The notes under the pieces were generated by a model. The model was not told the DNA's origin. It saw only the letters and a list, made by a program, of their open reading frames with translations, and made no database searches. Below, piece by piece: positions 7,582 through 16,556 of a stretch of DNA of 64,000 bases. Position 1 is the stretch's first letter. Every line of letters begins with the position of its first letter. Made by a program: the position numbers and the translations under genes. The stretch is taken from contig NZ_CP026923.1 in NCBI RefSeq assembly GCF_002950575.1, forward strand, positions 496,001-560,000. The letters are read 5' to 3'. Origin of the DNA: Pontimonas salivibrio (lineage in GTDB: Bacteria > Actinomycetota > Actinomycetes > Actinomycetales > Microbacteriaceae).

Positions 7582-7998
7582 TTAGGCCCGGACGGGACTT
7601 TCGGGGGCTGTGGCCTGGACCCGGGGGGTGTGTGGCCGCAGCTTCCAACGGCCCCAGGCGATAAAGAGCATGATCACAGCGATCGTGATGTTCAACGGAC
7701 CGGTCTGCGCGAAGCTCTCGTGCTGCACGTGCCAGATCATTGCCGCACCCATGACGCCGGCAAGGCCCAGTGCGGCGAGGGGTACTAAGAACACTGCGCG
7801 CTTCAACAGCGCGGGTAGGAGCAGTCCGAGGCCACCCAAGATTTCTAGCGTGCCGGAGATCGCGTGGAGTTCGGGGCTTAGTTCATACATCCACGACATT
7901 GGCGCGGGCAGTCCCGACGGGACGATGAAGTGCACGGCTCCGATGGCGAGCCAGTAGATTCCAAAAAGCCACTGCATGGCCCACAAGACAATATTCAC
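7582..7998 (-). CDS. DoxX-like integral membrane protein
   Basis: Membrane protein of 138 aa with about four hydrophobic segments (WLFGIYWLAIGAVHFIV, ISGTLEILGGLGLLLPALL, FLVPLAALGLAGVMGAAMIW, ITIAVIMLFIAWGRW) and the DoxX-like pattern ISGTLEILGGLGLLLP followed by a conserved MIWH. Start is GTG at 7998 with AGGAG 7 nt upstream; an overlapping ATG at 8003 opens only a two-codon frame. Convergent with the Fic gene (15-bp gap). Precise role is not known; relatives occur in oxidative or sulfur-stress contexts, fitting the DUF2892 neighbour. Confidence 0.82.
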   Translation of the reverse strand: MNIVLWAMQWLFGIYWLAIGAVHFIVPSGLPAPMSWMYELSPELHAISGTLEILGGLGLLLPALLKRAVFLVPLAALGLAGVMGAAMIWHVQHESFAQTGPLNITIAVIMLFIAWGRWKLRPHTPRVQATAPESPVRA

Positions 7999-8124
7999 GT
8001 CATTACTCCTCGTTGTGTGTTACTTCGTATCGGGCCTCGGGGAGGGATGTCCCCAAGGCTTCGTGCACCGCAAAAGGCAACCGGGTGGATGACCTGCCAG
8101 TGGCGGGTTACGTGGACCCTCGGG

Positions 8125-8385
8125 TTATTTCAGTAGGTTGACGGGCTTTAGTGACGCCATAAATTCGGAGCGGTCTTTGGGCTTTTCCAGCATCAGACCG
8201 GCGGGGCAGTAGTTCATCACCCCGGTCGTGATCATCATGGTGCCGGGGATGGCCAGTAACCACGCCCAGCCGCCATCGATGATGGCGATCGCCCACAGGG
8301 CGACACCGCCGACGATGCGGGCACCTCGGCCCCACGGGCCAGACATGAACGAAATCATCGCGAGGGTGTTCTTATCTTTCTTCAT
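8125..8385 (-). CDS. DUF2892 (YgaP-type) membrane protein
   Basis: Small two-helix membrane protein (86 aa): IVGGVALWAIAIIDGGWAWLLAIPGTMMITTGVMNYCPAGLMLE is the typical DUF2892 pattern, including the N-Y-C-P motif. In YgaP-like proteins this domain accompanies rhodanese in persulfide handling; here it stands alone. The start MKKDKN at 8385 is chosen because it lies 5 nt from a perfect 26-bp operator palindrome, whereas the longer open frame would place the operator inside the coding region. Expected regulator CsoR/CstR is not in this window. Confidence 0.85.
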   Translation of the reverse strand: MKKDKNTLAMISFMSGPWGRGARIVGGVALWAIAIIDGGWAWLLAIPGTMMITTGVMNYCPAGLMLEKPKDRSEFMASLKPVNLLK

Positions 8386-8390
8386 GACCC

Positions 8391-8416
8391 TAAAGATACC
8401 CCCAGGGGTATCTTTA
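8391..8416. promoter_or_regulatory. CsoR/CstR-type operator palindrome
   Basis: Perfect inverted repeat: left arm TAAAGATACCCC (8391-8402), 2-nt spacer, right arm GGGGTATCTTTA (8405-8416). The ATACCCC-GGGGTAT core is the known operator type of CsoR/CstR repressors (copper or persulfide sensing). It abuts the start of the DUF2892 gene and also lies 82 bp before the LON-domain gene on the other strand. Confidence 0.75.
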
Positions 8417-8497
8417 GGCAAGGTGTGTAGAGAAGATTCACAGCCAATTTTCCGACACCCCCTGGTCTGGACCAGGACCACGTGATTGTCTGGAGCC

Positions 8498-9247
8498 ATG
8501 CCCACATTGCCCATGTTCCCCCTTGGCACCGTCTTGCTCCCTGCGATGCCCTTTGCGCTTCGGGTGTTTGAGCCGCGTTACCTCAAAATGGTGGGCGAAC
8601 TGCTCGAAACCGACTACCCCGAATTCGGCATTGTGCTGATCGAACGCGGAGCGGAAGTCGGCGGCGGTGAACAACGCTTCGGCGTGGGCACTGTCGCGCG
8701 CATTACCGAAATTGAAGCCCCCGAAGGCCACCTGGTCGTCACCGGTCACGGCACCAGGCGCTTCGAAGTGACCCGCTGGTTGGACGACGACCCCTTCCCG
8801 AGGGCTGAAGTCGAATTCTTGGACGGCCTGGATGAACCCATCGGATTGGCACTGCGGCTCGACCCTCTCGAACAAGAAGTGCGCGACACTCTCGCCCTCG
8901 CCCACGACTACGACCTCGGCGAATGGCCAGTAGATACTCCCGTGGCTGACGAGCCCGTCTCCAGGCTCTGGCAACTCGCCGGCATCGCACCGCTGAGCAC
9001 CATCGACCAGTTCGTCCTCTTGCGCTCAGAAAACACCGAAGAGCTGTTCACCCGGGTCATGGAAATGACCCGGGAAACCCGCCAAGGCCTCAGCCACCCA
9101 GAAGCCCAGGGCCAATCAGAGGACCAGGGCCAACCGGAAGACCAGGGCACTCTAAGAGATGACGCCTCAGGTGAGGGTGACCCGCAATCAGGCAACGAAC
9201 AATCAGGAGACGAGCCGGGTCAATCGCCTTCCGGAGATTCTTCCTAG
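8498..9247 (+). CDS. LON peptidase substrate-binding domain protein
   Basis: Stand-alone LON N-terminal (PUA-like) domain protein, 249 aa. The opening TLPMFPLGTVLLPAMPFALRVFEPRYLKM is diagnostic; there is no AAA+ ATPase or protease domain. After about residue 190 the chain becomes a low-complexity acidic/Gln/Ser tail (EDQGQPEDQG, SGDEPGQSPSGDSS). Start: ATG 8498 preferred; TTG at 8486 is in frame, and its TTGTCT resembles a poor -10 six bases before the ATG. Convergent with the beta-glucosidase. Function of such proteins is not established. Confidence 0.88.
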   Translation: MPTLPMFPLGTVLLPAMPFALRVFEPRYLKMVGELLETDYPEFGIVLIERGAEVGGGEQRFGVGTVARITEIEAPEGHLVVTGHGTRRFEVTRWLDDDPFPRAEVEFLDGLDEPIGLALRLDPLEQEVRDTLALAHDYDLGEWPVDTPVADEPVSRLWQLAGIAPLSTIDQFVLLRSENTEELFTRVMEMTRETRQGLSHPEAQGQSEDQGQPEDQGTLRDDASGEGDPQSGNEQSGDEPGQSPSGDSS

Positions 9248-9266
9248 GGGTTTCCCTGGCGACTTC

Positions 9267-10649
9267 CTAGCGCTCGCCCTTAGCGACATCAGCATAGAAG
9301 TGGTAGCTGGCTTTGGGGATGCGCTCCATCGACTCCGGGTGAACATAAACCAAACCAAACGTTTGGGTTCGCCCTTCCGCCCATTCCAAGTTGTCCAACA
9401 GTGACCACGCGCAGTAACCCTGGAGAGGCACACCGTCACTGATGGCCTCTGCTGCGGCACCAAGGTGCCCGGTGAGGTAAGAAATGCGATCAGGGTCATA
9501 CACGTCACCGTCGATGACACGGTCGGCGTAGGCCGCACCATTTTCTGTCACCCACAACGGCACACCGGGAAGCGCAGCGGCAGTTTCCACCAGGGTGTCT
9601 CGTAATCCTTGGGGGTCCACTTCCCAGCCCATGGTGGTCAGTGGTCCGCGTGGGCGCAGGCTTGCCGGCGGACACGCCGGATACACCACGGTGTCTTGGC
9701 CGACGCCGGTGGCCTGGTCAGTGTCGCGGGGCAACCCCACACGAATGGGGGTGTAGTAGTTGACGCCCAACCAGGAAATGGGGGTCGCTGCGGCTTCTAA
9801 ACCCTCATCGGTCACAAACGACCAGTCGGTGAGAATGTCGGTGGTGTCTCGGACCTCATCCGATATCCCACGACCGGCCAGTAGGTCGGTAAAGAGGGTG
9901 TTTTGTAGCCGGTCGATGTGGTCTCGGGCTTTTTCGGCACCCGGTTGATCCACGCGCACAGTGGTGAGGTTCAACACGATTCCGGGATTGCTCACTCCGG
10001 CATCGGTGAGGGCACCAATACCGTGACCGCTTGCCACCATGAGGCGGTAGGCGACCTCTAGTGCTTGGGTGCTGTTGACCACACCGGGGGCGTGGATACC
10101 GGCGGCGTAGCCCAAGAAGGCACTCACCCACGGTTCGTTCAAGGTGGCCATGTGGCTCACCCGGTCGCCGTAGCGCTCGCCTAAGGCGTGGCAGTAGTCG
10201 GCAAACCAACGGGGCATGTCGGGGTGTAGCCAACCGCCTTCGTCTTGCAAGCTTTGGGGTAAATCCCAGTGGTAGGCAGTCAGGAGTGGTTGAACACCGC
10301 GCTCTAACAGCGAATCGATCAGTCGGTCATAAAACCCTGCACCCGAGTGGGCGACTGTCCCGGTGCCGCCTGGCATAAACCGCGGCCAGGACACAGAGAA
10401 GCGGTAGGCGCCCACACCGAGTTCAGAAATAAGAGCCAGGTCTTCGTCGACCCGGTTTAGGTGATCACAGGCGGGATCGCCTGTGCTGCCATCGACGATG
10501 GCGCCAGGAATTTTGGCGAAGCGGTCCCAAATGGACTCCGAACGGGTACTACTGGAACCCTCAATCTGCCACGACGATGTTGCAACACCGAAGACGAAAT
10601 CGTCGGGGAAACTCTCGCGGATTGTCCCGGGGGACTCACTGGCAACCAT
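9267..10649 (-). CDS. GH1 family beta-glucosidase
   Basis: Cytoplasmic retaining glycosidase (460 aa) of family GH1, hydrolysing beta-glucosides such as cellobiose. The acid/base Glu is in TLNEPW (E172) and the nucleophile in WVTENG (E369); the N-terminal FVFGVATSSWQIEG, the -1 subsite TAYHWDLPQ and WSLLDNLEWAEG are all present. No signal peptide. The ATG at 10649 lies 6 nt after a minus-strand TACCAT box, so the message is probably leaderless. No sugar transporter or LacI regulator is adjacent, so the natural substrate cannot be read from context. Confidence 0.95.
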   Translation of the reverse strand: MVASESPGTIRESFPDDFVFGVATSSWQIEGSSSTRSESIWDRFAKIPGAIVDGSTGDPACDHLNRVDEDLALISELGVGAYRFSVSWPRFMPGGTGTVAHSGAGFYDRLIDSLLERGVQPLLTAYHWDLPQSLQDEGGWLHPDMPRWFADYCHALGERYGDRVSHMATLNEPWVSAFLGYAAGIHAPGVVNSTQALEVAYRLMVASGHGIGALTDAGVSNPGIVLNLTTVRVDQPGAEKARDHIDRLQNTLFTDLLAGRGISDEVRDTTDILTDWSFVTDEGLEAAATPISWLGVNYYTPIRVGLPRDTDQATGVGQDTVVYPACPPASLRPRGPLTTMGWEVDPQGLRDTLVETAAALPGVPLWVTENGAAYADRVIDGDVYDPDRISYLTGHLGAAAEAISDGVPLQGYCAWSLLDNLEWAEGRTQTFGLVYVHPESMERIPKASYHFYADVAKGER

Positions 10650-10655
10650 GGCGCC

Positions 10656-10661
10656 ATGGTA
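10656..10661 (-). promoter_or_regulatory. Predicted -10 box of leaderless beta-glucosidase gene
   Basis: TACCAT on the minus strand, 6 nt before the ATG at 10649. Confidence 0.5.
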
Positions 10662-10872
10662 TCGAAGGGGGCGCGCCGTGTGTGGCCCGGAAACCGGATA
10701 TCAGCCGAAACCGAACCCTTCGGCAGTGGCGGACTGTGATGGGTGGCTGTGGTGGATTGTGACTGGCGGTGATGGGCGGCAGGGCACCACGAAATGCTTC
10801 CGCGAGGCGAGTCAGTCACCGCCAGTCGGCCTTTGCTACGCTTAGGCAAAACTTCACACTGGGCCTCACGCC
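10662..10872. other. Intergenic region upstream of the glycine riboswitch
   Basis: No gene seen. About 10725-10785 holds imperfect GTGATGGG/GGCTGTGG-type repeats. A -10-like TACGCT at 10837-10842 would start the riboswitch RNA about 25 nt before the first aptamer. Confidence 0.5.
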
Positions 10873-11050
10873 GTGCGAGAGAGTTGACTGCCCCGGCAGT
10901 CAACACCGAAGGAGCAAGCCTCCCCGCCAATCTCTCAGGTGCCATGTATCGCGCGGCTGGGCTACTCTGGAAAGCGGATTGGGTTCAATCCCGCCGACGG
11001 TGAAAGCGCTACCCGCGTGAAACTCTCAGGCCAATGACAGAGGGGGAGCC
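10873..11050 (+). ncRNA. Tandem glycine riboswitch (gcvT leader)
   Basis: Two glycine aptamers in series before gcvT. First: GTGCGAGAGA (10874 on) to CCAATCTCTCAGG (10927-10939) with the GAAGGAGCAAGCC core. Second: CTACTCTGGAAAGCGG (10962 on) to GAAACTCTCAGGCCAATGACAGAGGGGG, ending near 11045. These are the hallmark sequences of the gcvT element. Glycine binding normally turns on expression of the cleavage system. Confidence 0.95.
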
Positions 11051-11089
11051 ATCAGCGACATTCGTCGCGTCCGAATCCGGGAGGCTCCA

Positions 11090-12214
11090 GTGACTAGTAG
11101 GCACACACCCCTGCATCAGATTCATGAGCAGGCCGGTGCGAGCTTTACCGACTTTTCTGGGTGGTCTATGCCCGTTCGCTACAGCTCTGACCTCGCCGAA
11201 CACCACGCGGTGCGCACCACAGCGGGGCTGTTCGACTTAAGCCACATGGCAGAAATTCGGGTAGTAGGCCGCGAGGCTGCTGCCGCGTTGGACTACGCCC
11301 TGTCTGGTCGACTCTCAGTGCTAGAAAACGGAGAGGCCAAATATTCACTCATCCTGAACGATCGCGCCGGCATCATCGACGACCTCGTCGTCTACTGCCT
11401 CGCACAAGACGACTACCTCATCGTCGCTAACGCGGGTAACCGCGACGAAGTGGTCGCCGAGTTGACCGCCCGGGTAGATCGCTTCGACGCCAGCGTGCGA
11501 GACGACACCGACCAGACCGTGATGGTGGCCGTTCAAGGCCCCGTGGCCAGGGAAGTACTTGATGCAGCGCCCGAGCTTCACCCCGACACTGAATTGTCGG
11601 ACCTGGGCTACTACCGGATCACCTCCGCGGTGTTTCGCGCAGAATCCGTTGATACACCACTGTGGGTTGCCCGCACCGGTTACACCGGTGAAGACGGTTT
11701 TGAGCTCTACATCGACAAAGACCACGGTGCTGCCCTCTGGCAAGCATTAGTTGCTGCCGGAGTGGATTACGACCTGCAACTGTGTGGCCTCGCCGCACGT
11801 GACACCCTGCGCCTTGAAGCAGGAATGGCGCTGTATGGCAACGAATTACACCCCACTACGAAGCCCGCAGAGGCGCGCCTAGCCAGGGTTGTCGATAAAG
11901 AAAAAGACGACTTTGTGGGCAAAGCGTGGTTGGTGGAACACCCCGAGCCCTCCACACGGATCCTGGTGGGCCTGGTGGCCGAAGGCCGGCGTGCAGCCCG
12001 CGCCGGCTACCCGGTAGTGGACCCCGGAACGATGGACGTCGTCGGCCAGGTCACCTCCGGTGCGCTCTCGCCCACCCTTGGCTACCCCATTGCGATGGCG
12101 ATGGTGGAGCGTGACTACAAAGACCTTGACACCGAATTACACCTCGACGTGCGCGGCCAGATGGTCCCCGCACGGGTGGTGGCCCTACCCTTCTATCGCC
12201 GACGAAAGGACTGA
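11090..12214 (+). CDS. gcvT: Glycine cleavage system T protein (aminomethyltransferase)
   Basis: Tetrahydrofolate-dependent aminomethyltransferase (374 aa). It releases ammonia and transfers the methylene group from lipoyl-GcvH to THF. Typical motifs: FTDFSGWSMPVRY and TAGLFDLSHMAEIRV near the N-terminus, YTGEDGFELY and CGLAARDTLRLEAGMALYGNEL in the core. Start GTG at 11090 follows GGGAGG (11079-11084). First gene of gcvT-gcvH-gcvP, downstream of a tandem glycine riboswitch; stop is 5 nt before gcvH. Confidence 0.97.
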   Translation: MTSRHTPLHQIHEQAGASFTDFSGWSMPVRYSSDLAEHHAVRTTAGLFDLSHMAEIRVVGREAAAALDYALSGRLSVLENGEAKYSLILNDRAGIIDDLVVYCLAQDDYLIVANAGNRDEVVAELTARVDRFDASVRDDTDQTVMVAVQGPVAREVLDAAPELHPDTELSDLGYYRITSAVFRAESVDTPLWVARTGYTGEDGFELYIDKDHGAALWQALVAAGVDYDLQLCGLAARDTLRLEAGMALYGNELHPTTKPAEARLARVVDKEKDDFVGKAWLVEHPEPSTRILVGLVAEGRRAARAGYPVVDPGTMDVVGQVTSGALSPTLGYPIAMAMVERDYKDLDTELHLDVRGQMVPARVVALPFYRRRKD

Positions 12215-12219
12215 CCCTC

Positions 12220-12594
12220 ATGTCAGATGTTCCCTCCCACCTGCGCTACACCTCCGATCATGAATGGGTCCTGGCCGACGGTGACAGCCTGAAAATCGGC
12301 ATCACCCGCTACGCCGCTGATGCCCTCGGTGACGTCGTCTACGTCGACCACCCCGCAGTGGGCAGCAGCGTCCAGGCCGGTGCGATTGTCGGGGAAGTGG
12401 AATCGACCAAATCGGTGGGAGAAATCTTTAGCCCCGTCACCGGCACAGTGGTCGAGACCAACCAGGCCGTAGTCGATGACCCTGAACTGATTAACCGTGA
12501 CCCCTACGGCGAAGGCTGGCTGTTTCGTGTGGACACCCCAGACAGTCCAGACCTGATGGACGCCGACGCCTACACCGCACTGATTGGCCAGTAG
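12220..12594 (+). CDS. gcvH: Glycine cleavage system H protein
   Basis: Lipoyl carrier protein (124 aa) shuttling the aminomethyl group between GcvP, GcvT and lipoamide dehydrogenase. The lipoylated lysine is K64 in GEVESTKSVGEIFSPV, and the opening LRYTSDHEWVLADGD is characteristic. It begins 5 nt after gcvT and its TAG stop directly abuts the ATG of gcvP, indicating tight translational coupling. No gcvL (lipoamide dehydrogenase) is nearby. Confidence 0.97.
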   Translation: MSDVPSHLRYTSDHEWVLADGDSLKIGITRYAADALGDVVYVDHPAVGSSVQAGAIVGEVESTKSVGEIFSPVTGTVVETNQAVVDDPELINRDPYGEGWLFRVDTPDSPDLMDADAYTALIGQ

Positions 12595-15543
12595 ATGACA
12601 CAGCAACCTTTTTCCGCTCGCCACCTCGGAGTGGACGACTCCGCCGAAGCCCTCATGCTCCAAGCATTGGGCTTTGAAAGCCTCGATGAGTTGATGGACA
12701 AAGCAGTCCCCGCCCACCTGAGCCAGGGCGCACTCGAATCGATCATTCCGCCGCCGGCGAGTGAAGCGGAAGTGTTGCAGGAGCTTCGAGCGCTCGCCGA
12801 TCACAACAACGCCCACCGGTCCATGTTGGGTATGGGGTATTACCCCAGCTACACCCCAAGCGTGGTGAAGAGAAACGTCTTTGAAAACCCCAGCTGGTAT
12901 ACCGCCTACACCCCCTACCAGCCAGAAATTTCCCAGGGCCGACTAGAAGCCCTGTTGAACTTCCAAACCATGGTCGGCGACCTCACCGGCCTGCCGGTCG
13001 CAAACGCCTCCATGTTGGATGAAGCCACCGCCGTCGCCGAAGCGATGCTGCTCGCGAGGCGAGCTTCTGGCGTCGCCGCCAACGTGTTCTTGGTCGACGT
13101 GGACACCCTGCCCCAAACCAAAGCCGTGCTGGCGGGCCGGGCGGAGCCACTGGGAATCGAGCTGGAGGAAACGGATTTTTCCGGTGAACTGCCCGAAGCG
13201 TTTGGTGCCATCGTGCAATACCCGGGAGCATCCGGTCGGGTATGGGACCCGCGAGGTGCCATCAGCCGGGTAAAGGACGCCGGCGGCCTCGCCGTGGTCG
13301 CCGCCGATTTGATGGCGCTGACTCTTCTCACCCCACCGGGGGAGATGTCCGCCGACATTGCGGTGGGAACCACGCAGCGTTTTGGTATTCCCCTGGGCTT
13401 TGGTGGCCCCCACGCCGGCTACCTCGCTGTTCGTGCAGGCTTAGAGCGCCAAATGCCGGGACGCCTGGTCGGTGTCTCGCAGGATCGCTTCGGTAACCCC
13501 GCCTACCGGCTGACCTTACAAACCCGCGAACAGCACATTCGCCGCGACCGGGCGACCAGCAACATTTGCACCGCACAGGTACTGCTTGCGGTAATGGCCG
13601 GAATGTTCGCCGTCTACCACGGCCCTGACGGGCTGCGCTCAATTGCCACGAGCATTGCCGCGCAAGCGGCAGGTTTTGCGAAGCGCCTGAAAGAGGCAGG
13701 ATTTGACCTCGTCCACGACGAGTTTTTCGACACCATTCAGGTGCGCACCCCGGGTAAAGCCCACGACATTGTGCAGACGGCCTACACACACGGTCTGCTG
13801 ATCCGAGCAGTCGACAGCGACACCGTGTCGCTGTCGTTCGATCAGACCACCGCCGAAGCCTCAGGCCGCGGGGTGGGGGCAGATGTTTTCGAGGCATTAT
13901 CGGTGGCGTTTGGACTCACTGGTTACCGAGGCCAGCACGCTGAAGACAATGCGCTGCCGGCAGGCTTGAAGCGCACCACGAGTTACTTAGACCACCCGGT
14001 CTTTCACGTGCACCAGTCAGAAACCCAGATGATGCGCTACCTGAAATCCCTGGCGGATAAGGATTATGCGCTGGATCGCGGGATGATTCCACTGGGTAGT
14101 TGCACCATGAAACTCAACGCCGCCACCGAAATGGAAGCGGTCAGCTGGCCAGAATTTGCTGGACTACACCCGTTTGCCCCGGCAGACGATGTCGCCGGTT
14201 ACATGGTGTTGATGTCGCATCTGGAAACCTGGTTGGCGGAGCTCACCGGCTACGACTCGGTGTCACTCCAACCCAACGCCGGCAGTCAAGGCGAATACGC
14301 CGGACTGCTCGCCATTCGCGGGTATCACCGCTCACGCGGTGATCACCACCGCACCATCTGTCTCATTCCCTCCAGCGCCCACGGCACCAACGCTGCCAGT
14401 GCGGTGTTGGCAGGAATGCAGGTGGTGGTGTTGGCCTGTAACGAACAGGGTGATGTCGACATAGACGACGTGAAAGCAAAAATCGCCGAACACGGTGAGA
14501 ATCTGGCCGCACTGATGGTCACCTACCCCTCGACCCACGGTGTCTACGAACACGGCATCAACACCATCACCGACCTTGTCCATGAGGCAGGCGGTCAGGT
14601 CTACATCGATGGGGCCAACCTCAACGCCCTGGTTGGTTTCTCCCGCTACGGCGACATCGGGGGCGACGTGTCGCACCTGAACCTGCACAAAACCTTCTGC
14701 ATCCCACACGGTGGGGGAGGCCCCGGGGTGGGACCAGTCGGTGCAAAAGCACACCTCGCCCCCTTCCTGCCCGGTCACCCGTTCGCCCAAACCACCGCCC
14801 ACCCGCCCTTTGATGAGGGCAGCGGGCAGACAGGATCCTTCGTTCACCAGGGCCCAGCCGTATCGGCTGCGCCCTACGGCAGCCCCAGCATCCTGCCCAT
14901 TAGTTGGGCTTATGTGCGGATGATGGGACCCGAGGGCCTGCGAAAAGCCACGGCACGAGCTGTCCTCGCCGCCAACTACATCGCCAGTCGACTGGCAGAG
15001 CACTACCCGGTGCTCTATGTCGGAGAAAACGGTCTCGTCGCCCACGAAGTGGTCCTCGATATCAGGCCCATCACCGCTGAGACCGGTGTGAGTGTGGACG
15101 ATGTCGCCAAGCGCCTCATGGACTACGGCTTCCACGCCCCCACCATGTCCTTTCCGGTACCCGGAACCCTCATGGTGGAGCCCACCGAAAGTGAAGACCT
15201 CGGCGAGCTCGATCGTTTCATCGACGCGATGATTCGCATCCGCGAAGAATCGCGTGCGGTGAAAGACGGTGTGTGGCCAGCAGAGGATAACCCCTTGACT
15301 AACGCCCCCCACCCGGCAGCGGAAGCAATCAGCGACCTGTGGGAACACCCCTACTCGCGCACCCTGGCGACATATCCCGCCATCGGGGGAGTGGATAGTT
15401 CCCAACACGGGGCTGACCCACGGGTGATTAGCAAATACTGGATGCCGGTCGGCCGGGTCGACCAGGCCTATGGGGATCGAAACCTGGTCTGTGCGTGTCC
15501 GCCAATCGAAGCCTTTGCTGGAGCGGGAGTGTCGCCTGGCTAG
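12595..15543 (+). CDS. gcvP: Glycine dehydrogenase (decarboxylating), P protein
   Basis: PLP-dependent glycine decarboxylase (982 aa), full-length fused alpha+beta form. The cofactor lysine is K699 in [19 protein letters not shown]. Early motif [14 protein letters not shown] and the mid-protein [13 protein letters not shown] are family landmarks. Last gene of the riboswitch-controlled operon. Its 3' end overlaps the opposite-strand LuxR regulator by 4 nt, leaving no room for a separate terminator. Confidence 0.98.
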   Translation: MTQQPFSARHLGVDDSAEALMLQALGFESLDELMDKAVPAHLSQGALESIIPPPASEAEVLQELRALADHNNAHRSMLGMGYYPSYTPSVVKRNVFENPSWYTAYTPYQPEISQGRLEALLNFQTMVGDLTGLPVANASMLDEATAVAEAMLLARRASGVAANVFLVDVDTLPQTKAVLAGRAEPLGIELEETDFSGELPEAFGAIVQYPGASGRVWDPRGAISRVKDAGGLAVVAADLMALTLLTPPGEMSADIAVGTTQRFGIPLGFGGPHAGYLAVRAGLERQMPGRLVGVSQDRFGNPAYRLTLQTREQHIRRDRATSNICTAQVLLAVMAGMFAVYHGPDGLRSIATSIAAQAAGFAKRLKEAGFDLVHDEFFDTIQVRTPGKAHDIVQTAYTHGLLIRAVDSDTVSLSFDQTTAEASGRGVGADVFEALSVAFGLTGYRGQHAEDNALPAGLKRTTSYLDHPVFHVHQSETQMMRYLKSLADKDYALDRGMIPLGSCTMKLNAATEMEAVSWPEFAGLHPFAPADDVAGYMVLMSHLETWLAELTGYDSVSLQPNAGSQGEYAGLLAIRGYHRSRGDHHRTICLIPSSAHGTNAASAVLAGMQVVVLACNEQGDVDIDDVKAKIAEHGENLAALMVTYPSTHGVYEHGINTITDLVHEAGGQVYIDGANLNALVGFSRYGDIGGDVSHLNLHKTFCIPHGGGGPGVGPVGAKAHLAPFLPGHPFAQTTAHPPFDEGSGQTGSFVHQGPAVSAAPYGSPSILPISWAYVRMMGPEGLRKATARAVLAANYIASRLAEHYPVLYVGENGLVAHEVVLDIRPITAETGVSVDDVAKRLMDYGFHAPTMSFPVPGTLMVEPTESEDLGELDRFIDAMIRIREESRAVKDGVWPAEDNPLTNAPHPAAEAISDLWEHPYSRTLATYPAIGGVDSSQHGADPRVISKYWMPVGRVDQAYGDRNLVCACPPIEAFAGAGVSPG

Positions 15544-16352
15544 AGAATGCCGAGCGTCCGGGCTTTTTCCACCGCTGCTGTTCGCTTGCTGGTACCGAGC
15601 TTGTCAAACACCTTGGAGAGCGAGGTTTTGACGGTGCTGGCGCTGAGGCGAAGCTGTCCAGCGATTTCTTTATTGCTATAGCCCCTCGCAGCAAGCCGCA
15701 GGCAGGTCAGTTCCCGGTCGGTCAAAAGCGGCAGGTCTGAATTGAGACGCTTATCGGCGTCTGCTAGACCGCTGATAAACGGCTCTGATTTAAACGCTAA
15801 GACCAGGGCTGAGTGGAAGTCTTTCGGGGTAATGACCGGGTGAAGCGGCTCGGTGGCCTCGATATCGAATAACTGAACCACCGCCCCAATGGGTGCACCG
15901 CGGTAGCCGTGGACGGGTTGAATCAAGACACTTTGTACCCACTCTTCTGGTTCTAAGTGGATGCCTGCTTTGGTGACCGCTTCGCGCATAGTCTCCACCG
16001 ACCGCCTCACCGGCAAAACATCGTGAAAGTCCACAAACGGCGGTATCTGCTGCCAGACCGAGCGCCTTTCCACAAACCCGTGTTTTTTGGTGAGGCCGTA
16101 GCTTGCTAGCTCCACAAGCTCTGCCTCTCCAGAAATCATTCCCAAAGCCCCTGCTTTCGGGCCTGGAGAAAACACCGGGACGTGGACTAAGTAGCGCAGG
16201 AGTTCTTTGGGGCTGGGAGTTTCTGTGAGGAACTCCAGCATTTTGGACAGGCGTTCTGGGTCAGAAGAGATGTAGGGGGCAAGCCCTGACTGGCCGACAG
16301 TCTGGGCAGACCCGGCTTCTGCCGGCTCCCCGGACACAGACTTCTTCACCAC
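15540..16352 (-). CDS. LuxR-type HTH transcriptional regulator
   Basis: Regulator of 270 aa. C-terminal LuxR/GerE helix-turn-helix at about 208-268: [25 protein letters not shown], then [17 protein letters not shown]. The N-terminal 200 residues ([39 protein letters not shown]) resemble a GAF-like sensor, not a receiver: no phosphoacceptor Asp pattern is evident. GTG start at 16352 lies 7 nt after a minus-strand TAGCGT box (leaderless). It is divergent from the first large surface protein, with a 14-bp perfect palindrome between them, making it the natural candidate regulator. Confidence 0.88.
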   Translation of the reverse strand: MVKKSVSGEPAEAGSAQTVGQSGLAPYISSDPERLSKMLEFLTETPSPKELLRYLVHVPVFSPGPKAGALGMISGEAELVELASYGLTKKHGFVERRSVWQQIPPFVDFHDVLPVRRSVETMREAVTKAGIHLEPEEWVQSVLIQPVHGYRGAPIGAVVQLFDIEATEPLHPVITPKDFHSALVLAFKSEPFISGLADADKRLNSDLPLLTDRELTCLRLAARGYSNKEIAGQLRLSASTVKTSLSKVFDKLGTSKRTAAVEKARTLGIL

Positions 16353-16359
16353 AGCCAGG

Positions 16360-16365
16360 ACGCTA
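16360..16365 (-). promoter_or_regulatory. Predicted -10 box of leaderless LuxR gene
   Basis: TAGCGT on the minus strand, 7 nt before the GTG start at 16352. Confidence 0.55.
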
Positions 16366-16460
16366 CTGACGCCACCTTCGGAGCACCTGGGTGGGACAGA
16401 GGATTAACCCAGCAAATGGGCTGGAAAAGGGTGGGATATGGGTAGTGGCTGAGGAGAGGT

Positions 16461-16474
16461 GGCAGGTACCTGCC
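16461..16474. promoter_or_regulatory. Palindrome between LuxR regulator and surface protein gene
   Basis: GGCAGGTACCTGCC, a perfect 14-bp palindrome about 100 bp upstream of the surface-protein start. A copy with one mismatch (GGAAGGTACCTGCC) occurs at 28397-28410, upstream of the GAF regulator. Likely a transcription-factor site; the LuxR protein encoded next door is a candidate. Confidence 0.5.
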
Positions 16475-16556
16475 CTGAGTGCTGGGTCGCACACGCCTTG
16501 TTTCGTTGGGCCAGTCGGGTGTTGCTGTGTGGTTGCACGGTGATCTGCATTAGTGG

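Noticed and set aside
14332-15408. 358-codon open frame on the minus strand
   Set aside because: Lies wholly antisense within gcvP; a shadow of high third-position G/C, with no family resemblance.
15428-15694. Minus-strand frame across the gcvP/LuxR junction
   Set aside because: Overlaps two well-supported genes in a different frame; no coding signal.
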